Below, one piece after another: positions 47,656-52,527 of a DNA stretch of 52,527 nt; the stretch's first letter is position 1; every line of letters starts with the position of its first letter. The notes below the pieces were generated by a model, which saw nothing but the letters and a program-made list of their open reading frames with translations, was not told the origin of the DNA and made no database searches. This DNA comes from an uncultured Oscillibacter sp. (GTDB taxonomy: Bacteria > Bacillota > Clostridia > Oscillospirales > Oscillospiraceae). The DNA lies in the NCBI GenBank assembly GCA_910586735.1, contig CAJUJW010000014.1:1-52527 (forward strand), given 5' to 3'. The position numbers were made by a program, and so were the translations under genes.

Positions 47656-48312
47656 ATGAAAAAGCACGTTCTCTGTTTAGGCGATTCCAACACCCACGGC
47701 TACTGCGCCGACCCCGCCGACTGCGCCGACGGCGGAACCCGCTTCAACGAGAAGGAGCGCTGGACCTGCCTGCTGCAAAAGGCCCTGGGGCCGGACGTTC
47801 TGGTGACGGAGGAGGGCCTGGGGGGCCGGACCACCGTCTTTCCGGACCCCCTCCACGAGAGCATGGACGCGCTGAGCGTGGTCTACGCCCTGCTGAAAAG
47901 CCACGAGGTCATCGACCTGCTGGTCATCATGCTGGGCACCAACGACACCAAGGAGCGCCTGGGAGTCAACGCCGCCTGCATCGCCATCGGCATGGAGCGG
48001 CTGGTCCGCAAGGCCCGGAGCGTGGACTGCTGGGGAGACCGGGCCCCCAACATCCTCATCGTCTGCCCGCCCCCCATCCGCCCGGAGATGGAGCTGGCGG
48101 AGTGCGGCGTCCCCATGGGGAGGGGCTGCCTGGAGAAGTCCCGGGAGCTGCCCAAGTACCTGGAGAAGACCGCCAAGCTGGTGGGGGCCCACTATCTGGA
48201 CGCCAAGGACTGTGAATTCAACCCCGTGGACGGCATGCATCTGACCCGGAGGGGCCACGCCCAGCTGGCGGCCCTGCTGGCGGAGGCCGTGCCGGGCCTG
48301 CTGCCGGGCTGA
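47656..48312 (+). CDS. SGNH/GDSL-family hydrolase, possible sialate or sugar O-acetylesterase
   Basis: 218 residues. The four SGNH blocks are visible: nucleophile serine in CLGDSNTHG, glycine in GLGGRTTVF, asparagine in LGTND, and the Asp-His pair in DGMHLTRRGH. No signal peptide is present, so it is cytoplasmic. The start is ATG 47656 after GGAAGAGG; an ATG at 47614 lies in the -10 area. It is divergent from the sialic acid transporter and shares its control region. Removal of O-acetyl groups from imported sialic acids is a reasonable inference. Confidence 0.85.
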   Translation: MKKHVLCLGDSNTHGYCADPADCADGGTRFNEKERWTCLLQKALGPDVLVTEEGLGGRTTVFPDPLHESMDALSVVYALLKSHEVIDLLVIMLGTNDTKERLGVNAACIAIGMERLVRKARSVDCWGDRAPNILIVCPPPIRPEMELAECGVPMGRGCLEKSRELPKYLEKTAKLVGAHYLDAKDCEFNPVDGMHLTRRGHAQLAALLAEAVPGLLPG

Positions 48313-48322
48313 GCGTACAAAG

Positions 48323-48362
48323 AAAGAGGAGCGGAACGGTTTCCCGTTTCGCTCCTCTTTTA
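48323..48362. terminator. Bidirectional terminator between SGNH and yesL genes
   Basis: GAGGAGCGGAACGG (48326-48339), loop TTTC, CCGTTTCGCTCCTC (48344-48357, one G-U pair), then TTTTAGTTTTC. It overlaps the YesL stop codon. Confidence 0.85.
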
Positions 48363-48998
48363 GTTTTCTTCGTCCTTCTCCCCTTCCGCCTCCGGCGTGT
48401 GCTTCTGGAAAATCCGCTCGAAGAACAGGGAGACCAGGAGCGCGGCGGCGGCGGGCATAAACACCACGGGCCACCACTTCTCGATGCAGAACACGGCGGT
48501 CTGGGCCGTCAGCAGGACCGCTACCACGGTGCTGGGCAGGTGGGCGGCGGTGAGCTGGAGGGCCATGCGGAACAGCTCCCCCACGCCGTACTCGAACCGC
48601 CCCAGCAGGGGAAACAGCCAGCACAGCACCCCCGCCGGGAGAACCAGCGCGAAGTAATAGGCCACGTAGAGCACGTAGGCCCCGCCCCCCAGGCGGGTCC
48701 CGTACCAGCGAACGGTGAAGTGCCCCGCCAGCAGAAGCAGGGCCAGGGGGATGACGATGAGCCCCGCCAGGAGGCCCACCTTGAAATTCTGCCGGAAGGA
48801 GCGGAAGTAGTACCCGAAGGCCCCGCTTTCACGGCCCCGGACGCACTTGACCACCGTGTAGTACAGCGCCGCCGTGGCCGGGCCGATGGTGACTATGGGC
48901 AGACACAGGAAGGTCCACAAAATGGACAGCCCGACGATGTCCACCCCCGTGCTCAGCCAGGCCCAGACGCCCTTTTCAGGGTTGAAAAACTCGCCCAT
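48360..48998 (-). CDS. YesL-family membrane protein (DUF624)
   Basis: 212 residues with five or six membrane helices. The opening FFNPEKGVWAWLSTGVDIVGLSILWTFLCLPIVTIGPATAALYY is the DUF624 signature. Homologues are common in sialic acid, rhamnogalacturonan and other glycan uptake loci, but their role is not established. The start is ATG 48998 after AGGGGGAC. It follows the rpiR-type gene on the same strand. Confidence 0.88.
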   Translation of the reverse strand: MGEFFNPEKGVWAWLSTGVDIVGLSILWTFLCLPIVTIGPATAALYYTVVKCVRGRESGAFGYYFRSFRQNFKVGLLAGLIVIPLALLLLAGHFTVRWYGTRLGGGAYVLYVAYYFALVLPAGVLCWLFPLLGRFEYGVGELFRMALQLTAAHLPSTVVAVLLTAQTAVFCIEKWWPVVFMPAAAALLVSLFFERIFQKHTPEAEGEKDEEN

Positions 48999-49088
48999 TT
49001 ATCTAACGTCCCCCTAATTCCAGTCCTCGTCACCGTCGCTTCGGCCCGGACGACCGCCAGACAACCAGAGCGGACCTAAAGCTCTTTT

Positions 49089-49116
49089 GGTTACTTTTCT
49101 CTCGAGAAAAGTAACC
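49089..49116. repeat. Near-perfect 28-base palindrome abutting the rpiR stop
   Basis: GGTTACTTTTCTC (49089-49101), two-base centre TC, GAGAAAAGTAACC (49104-49116). Its last base is part of the regulator's stop codon. No T-run follows on either strand. It looks like a mobile or processing element rather than a standard terminator. Confidence 0.6.
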
Positions 49117-49970
49117 TATATACACTTCTGCGTCAGCGCCTTGCCCACGGACTGGCGGTTTCTCTCCGCCTCCTCCGGGTTCCGGCGGACGAACTCGCTG
49201 AGGAGCACCTCCACCGCGTAGAGCTGAGCGATGAAGGCGGAGGAGGAGCCGAACTGGAAGGGCTGCTCGTTGGGCCCGCACAGCAGGACGGTGTCGGCGT
49301 AGGCGCTGGCGGGGGAGTTGAGGTAGCGGGTCACCAGGATCAGCCTGGCCCCCCGGGCCCGGATGATCTCCGCCGCGTCCAGCACCTCGTGGGTGGCGCC
49401 GGAGTGGGAGAAGTAGAGGACCACGTCCTCCTTGGACAGGGTGGAGAGCACCACCGCCTGCATGTGGGAGTCCTGAATGGTCTTGAACTTGGGGGAGGTG
49501 GTGGAGAACTGGCCCCAGGCCGCCAGGGCCACCACCGAGTGGTTCCCCTGGCCCAGGCAGATCACCTGCCCCGCTCCCTGCAACAGATCCACCGCCCGGG
49601 CCACGGCGGCCTCGGAGAGCATGTGATAGGCGTTGTTCAGCTCGTCCTGAAAGGCGTGAAGCACCTTGCCCATGACGGCGGCGGTGGAGTCCTCCTCTGT
49701 AATCTGGCTGCCCGGGCCGCTGAGGACCGCCCGGGCGGGCAGCGCCGCCCGGGCCAGCTCCAGCTTGAAGTCGTTAAAGCCCGCCAGGCCCAGCTTCCGG
49801 CAGAACAGCGACGCCGTGGACACCGCCACGCCGCACCGGGCGCTGAGGTCGGTGATGCTGATATACTGGGTCTCCTCCTGGTGCTCCAGCACGTAGTCGG
49901 CGATTTTCCGTTCCGCCCTGGTGAAGTGCTCGTACTCCTGGAGCATCAGCGCGATGACATCTTTCCCCAT
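49116..49970 (-). CDS. MurR/RpiR-family transcriptional regulator
   Basis: 284 residues. N-terminal HTH_6 domain (TRAERKIADYVLEHQEE, SITDLSARCGVAVSTASLFCRKLGLAGFNDFKLEL) and a C-terminal SIS sugar-phosphate domain from about 125 (GAGQVICLGQGNHSVVA, VVLYFSHSGATHEVLDAAEIIRARGARLILVT). Regulators of this family control sialic acid and amino-sugar genes, often responding to ManNAc-6-phosphate or a similar effector. The likely targets are the palindromes at 47466 and 47520. The start is ATG 49970 after GGAAGGAG, 30 bases after the AGE stop. Confidence 0.92.
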   Translation of the reverse strand: MGKDVIALMLQEYEHFTRAERKIADYVLEHQEETQYISITDLSARCGVAVSTASLFCRKLGLAGFNDFKLELARAALPARAVLSGPGSQITEEDSTAAVMGKVLHAFQDELNNAYHMLSEAAVARAVDLLQGAGQVICLGQGNHSVVALAAWGQFSTTSPKFKTIQDSHMQAVVLSTLSKEDVVLYFSHSGATHEVLDAAEIIRARGARLILVTRYLNSPASAYADTVLLCGPNEQPFQFGSSSAFIAQLYAVEVLLSEFVRRNPEEAERNRQSVGKALTQKCI

Positions 49971-50000
49971 CGGCGTCTCCTTCCGCCCGCGGGCCGGTAT

Positions 50001-51203
50001 TCAGCCGCCTAAAATCTCGTCTATGGTCTTGTCCACCAAAATCATGCTCCTGGGCAGGTGGAAGGGCCCCTTGAAGGTGCTGCCCTTGGTGGAGGGCTGG
50101 GTGGGCAGGCCGTCCCGGCGGAGATAGCCGTACCACTCGCCGTACTCGGGGTCGGCGAAGCGGGCCTTGCAGTAGTCCACGCATTTGTAGAACCAGTCCA
50201 GATACTTCTCGTCCCCCGTGTCCCGGTAGAGCATGATGGAGGCGATGAGAATCTCGTTGTGGGGCCACCACAGCTTCATGTCGTGCTCATAGGCCTCCGG
50301 GGGTTTGCCCAGGCAGTCGGTGAAGTACAGCAGCCCGCCGTACTCCTGGTCCCACCCGGCGGCGATGGCCCAGTCGAACATGTCCGCCGCCTTCCGGACC
50401 AGGGCCTTGTCCCCCGTCCGCCGGGCGTGCTCCAGCAGGAACCACACGCCCTCGATGTCGTGGCCGGGGTTGACGGTGCGGCCCTCGGTGTACCAGAGCC
50501 GGGGCGTGCCGTCCACGTCCACGTTCTCCAGGGTGCATTTCAGCTCCGGCTTCACGTGGTACTTGAAAATGTCGTCCACGCACCGCTGGGCCCGCTCCTC
50601 ATAGAGGGCCTTCCGCTCGGGGTCCGTCCGCAGCAGCACGCCGGTGACGTTCAGAATAATCATGGGGGTGCCGAAGGCCCGGCCCCGCCGGGTCTCCGGG
50701 ATGGTCTTGGGCCCCATGCCCACGGGGTCCGGTTTTCCCTGGCTCAGGTCCCAGTAGAGGTCATAGCACTGCCGGGCCCGCTCCAGGCGGGACTTGTCCC
50801 CCGTCACGCCGTAATACTCGGCGTTGGCGATGGCGCAGAACGCCTCGGAGAAGTAGTAGCGCCGCTGGCGCAACGGCTGTCCCTCCGCCGTGACGGTGAA
50901 GTACATCCGGTCCCCCGCCCCGTGGTTGAAGCAGTGGGCCTCCATGAAGTCCAGGCAGCTTTTGGAGGCGTCCAGCCACTCCTGCCTGACTCCGTAATTG
51001 CCGCACAAAAAGGCAAAGATCCAGCCGCAGCGGCCCTGCATCCAGACGCTCTTGTCGGTGGAGTAGATTTCGCCCTTCCGGTCCAGGCAGGTGTACACGC
51101 CGCCGTGCTCTTTATCCATGCCGTGCTCCAGCCAGAAATTGGCGGAGCGCTCCAGTTCCGCCTTTGCCCAAGCCTGGGCTTCCTGTAATTTTTTGCGGTC
51201 CAT
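50001..51203 (-). CDS. N-acylglucosamine 2-epimerase (AGE family)
   Basis: 400 residues, (alpha/alpha)6-barrel family. Recognisable segments: WLEHGMDKEHGGVYTCLDRKGE, KSVWMQGRCGWIFAFL, RRYYFSEAFCAIANAEY, NPGHDIEGVWFLLEHAR and LKLWWPHNEI-like MKLWWPHNEILIA. These hold the histidines and glutamates of the active site. It interconverts N-acetylmannosamine and N-acetylglucosamine, giving a route after NanA that does not need NanE. It lies between the ROK-like kinase gene and the RpiR regulator on one strand. Confidence 0.92.
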   Translation of the reverse strand: MDRKKLQEAQAWAKAELERSANFWLEHGMDKEHGGVYTCLDRKGEIYSTDKSVWMQGRCGWIFAFLCGNYGVRQEWLDASKSCLDFMEAHCFNHGAGDRMYFTVTAEGQPLRQRRYYFSEAFCAIANAEYYGVTGDKSRLERARQCYDLYWDLSQGKPDPVGMGPKTIPETRRGRAFGTPMIILNVTGVLLRTDPERKALYEERAQRCVDDIFKYHVKPELKCTLENVDVDGTPRLWYTEGRTVNPGHDIEGVWFLLEHARRTGDKALVRKAADMFDWAIAAGWDQEYGGLLYFTDCLGKPPEAYEHDMKLWWPHNEILIASIMLYRDTGDEKYLDWFYKCVDYCKARFADPEYGEWYGYLRRDGLPTQPSTKGSTFKGPFHLPRSMILVDKTIDEILGG

Positions 51204-51227
51204 ATTCGGCCTCTTTTCTCATTTTTA

Positions 51228-51303
51228 TAGGGGGCGCCGCCCTCGGCGCCCTGCGGTTTCGCATGGCCTCACAGCGGGCCGCCGAGGGCGGCGGCCCCTA
51301 CGC
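51228..51303. repeat. Palindromic interspersed repeat, copy 2
   Basis: 76 bases, TAGGGGGCGCCGCCCTCGG at the left (from 51228) and CCGAGGGCGGCGGCCCCTA at the right (to 51300). The termini are inverted and resemble the element at 39537-39622. It sits in the 112-base gap between the kinase and AGE genes. Confidence 0.65.
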
Positions 51304-51315
51304 AGCCCCGGCGGT

Positions 51316-52527
51316 TTATTTGATCTCCGGCAGGCTGGCGGCGGCCATGGACTGGCCCACCCGGCGGAATTTCTCGTCGGGGAGCTCGGGGACGATCTTC
51401 CCCTCCAGCTCCGGGTACTCGTCCGCCAGCACCTTCTTGGCGGTGTCCAGGATCAGGTCGCCGCCCTTGCCGCTCATGACCCGGCCCAGCAGCAGCACGT
51501 GGCGGCAGCCGTAGAGGTCGAAGTAGTAGGCCAGGGTGTGGCCCAGGTACACGCCGATGGACTCGTAGACCTTGGCGGCCCTGGGGTCGTCCTCGGCCAT
51601 GAGGGCCTGAACGGCCTTCAGCTTCTCGGCGGGGGAGGCGCTCTCGTCCAGCTGGATGCCCGCCCGGGGGGCCAGCTTGATGACGCCGTCCTGGGAGAAG
51701 TATTTCACGCCGCAGCCGATGTCGCCGCTCCACTCGTCCCGCATGGCGTCGGGCTGGGCGTCCACGGGGACGAAGGCCAGCTCGTTGAGCCAGCCGGTGA
51801 TCCGGCCCTCCTCGTCCACGTATCCAACGGCCTCGCTGGTGCCCATGGCAATCCCCAGGACGCTGTTGTCGTTCAGGCTCATGGCCCCCGCCAGGGCGGA
51901 CACGTCTCCGTCGTTGATGACGCAGTAGGGCACGTCCCCGAAGGTGTCGTGGATGGCCCGGATGTAGATGTCCTTGACCTTCTCGTCGTAGATTTCCTTG
52001 GGGACCTTGAGGAAGAGGGAGGCGTTCATGGTCCGGTTGTTGATGAACACCCCGGCGGAGCTGACGCCCACCGCGTCCACCCTGGGCATGTGTTCTGCGG
52101 CGGATTTCAGGGCGGAGACGATGCCGTCGTAGTGGTAGTCCGGGTCGGCGTTGATCTTGGGGAACCAGACCACCTCCTCGGAGTAGACGGTTTCCCCGTC
52201 GATGACGGCGGAGACCTTCCGGTCGGATCCGCCGGCGTCGAAGCCGATGCGGCAGCCCTCCATGTGGCCCCCGATGGCCTTGGGGGCGTCCTTGGCGGCG
52301 GGAATGTCGTCCACCAGGACGATTTCAAAGGGGTGCTCGAAGACGTTCGCCATGTAGTCCCAGTCGAACTCCTGCTGTCCCCCGGCGCTGTAAACGGATT
52401 TCAGATACTCGAAGATTCCCTCGTCGCCGCTGACGTAGATTTTGAAGCCGCCCTTCATCCAGAGGATGGTTTTCACCAGCCGCTCGATGTAGTAGCAGTC
52501 GGCCTCCTTCATCTCCGGCGCGCCGTG
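51316..52527 (-). CDS. ROK/BadF-type sugar kinase-like protein (partial, 5' end outside window)
   Basis: The frame is open to the window edge (404 codons). The ATG at 52512 has no properly spaced ribosome site, so the true start is probably outside. The ASKHA nucleotide fold is visible: phosphate-1 loop RIGFDAGGSDRKVSAVI near residue 90 after the 52512 ATG, VGVSSAGVFI, the catalytic-region INDGDVSALAGA, GIAMGTSEAVGYVD, and a C-terminal LLLGRVMSGKGGDLILD. A ROK-like ManNAc or GlcNAc kinase fits the locus. The N-terminal extension of about 85 residues before the kinase fold is not typical of NanK and is unassigned. Confidence 0.8.
   Translation of the reverse strand, partial: HGAPEMKEADCYYIERLVKTILWMKGGFKIYVSGDEGIFEYLKSVYSAGGQQEFDWDYMANVFEHPFEIVLVDDIPAAKDAPKAIGGHMEGCRIGFDAGGSDRKVSAVIDGETVYSEEVVWFPKINADPDYHYDGIVSALKSAAEHMPRVDAVGVSSAGVFINNRTMNASLFLKVPKEIYDEKVKDIYIRAIHDTFGDVPYCVINDGDVSALAGAMSLNDNSVLGIAMGTSEAVGYVDEEGRITGWLNELAFVPVDAQPDAMRDEWSGDIGCGVKYFSQDGVIKLAPRAGIQLDESASPAEKLKAVQALMAEDDPRAAKVYESIGVYLGHTLAYYFDLYGCRHVLLLGRVMSGKGGDLILDTAKKVLADEYPELEGKIVPELPDEKFRRVGQSMAAASLPEIK

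Noticed and set aside
47614..47656. ATG at 47614 as start of the SGNH hydrolase
   Set aside because: It overlaps the likely -10 TATAAT (47610-47615) and would add 14 basic residues. GGAAGAGG is correctly placed for the ATG at 47656.

Overview
The window looks like a piece of a high-GC clostridial chromosome, most likely a gut anaerobe of the Oscillospiraceae/Flavonifractor-Lawsonibacter type. This is an inference from the GC-rich coding sequence, strong AGGAGG-like ribosome sites, TTGCNN-N17-TATAAT promoters, a VanRS-type ABC resistance remnant, a cobalamin-dependent methionine synthase with its reactivation domain on a separate gene, and several sugar-acid and amino-sugar uptake loci. No RNA gene, insertion sequence, prophage or CRISPR array was seen.

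Layout. (1) 1-6347: a minus-strand acid-sugar operon (DUF1537 kinase, iron alcohol dehydrogenase, DapA-family lyase, PdxA-family dehydrogenase cut by the window edge), divergent from a PrpR_N/Fis-type regulator whose AAA+ domain is degenerate. (2) 6464-11073: an ECF sigma factor, an overlapping DUF4367 membrane protein (probable anti-sigma), and three tandem secreted paralogues that share near-identical N-terminal DNA but have diverged C-termini. (3) 11177-23259: a LarA-like racemase/epimerase and a solitary LivJ-type binding protein, divergent from a YesM/YesN two-component system. That system precedes a TRAP transporter, a tagaturonate epimerase-family enzyme and a zinc dehydrogenase, together a probable hexuronate or related sugar-acid route. 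(4) 23374-29534: a surface-polysaccharide operon with two unusual fusions (ABC ATPase + glycosyltransferase; glycosyltransferase + pyruvyltransferase joined by four 11-residue repeats). (5) 29714-33703: cysK, metH reactivation protein, metH. (6) 33840-34811: a GH25 lysozyme-like protein. (7) 35011-36803: a collapsed VanR/VanS/ABC transporter operon, all pseudogenes. (8) 36879-39411: a ketopantoate reductase-family protein, a low-GC membrane protein ending in 11-residue repeats, and acylphosphatase. (9) 39757-42574: BlaI/BlaR1-like repressor and sensor protease. (10) 42630-52527: a sialic acid (N-acetylneuraminate) locus with lyase, anomerase, ABC transporter, SGNH esterase, YesL protein, RpiR regulator, AGE epimerase and a ROK-like kinase cut by the window edge.

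How the parts work together. Regions 1, 3 and 10 each pair substrate capture or enzymes with a dedicated regulator, which suits a gut scavenger of acid sugars and host glycans. In both transporters with a binding protein, a stable hairpin separates the binding-protein gene from the membrane genes, probably to keep binding-protein mRNA in excess. Regions 2, 4 and 9 concern the cell surface and stress sensing. The items most worth following are the ECF-linked triplicated secreted family, the two polysaccharide-enzyme fusions, the orphan binding protein facing the two-component system, and the collapsed resistance operon.
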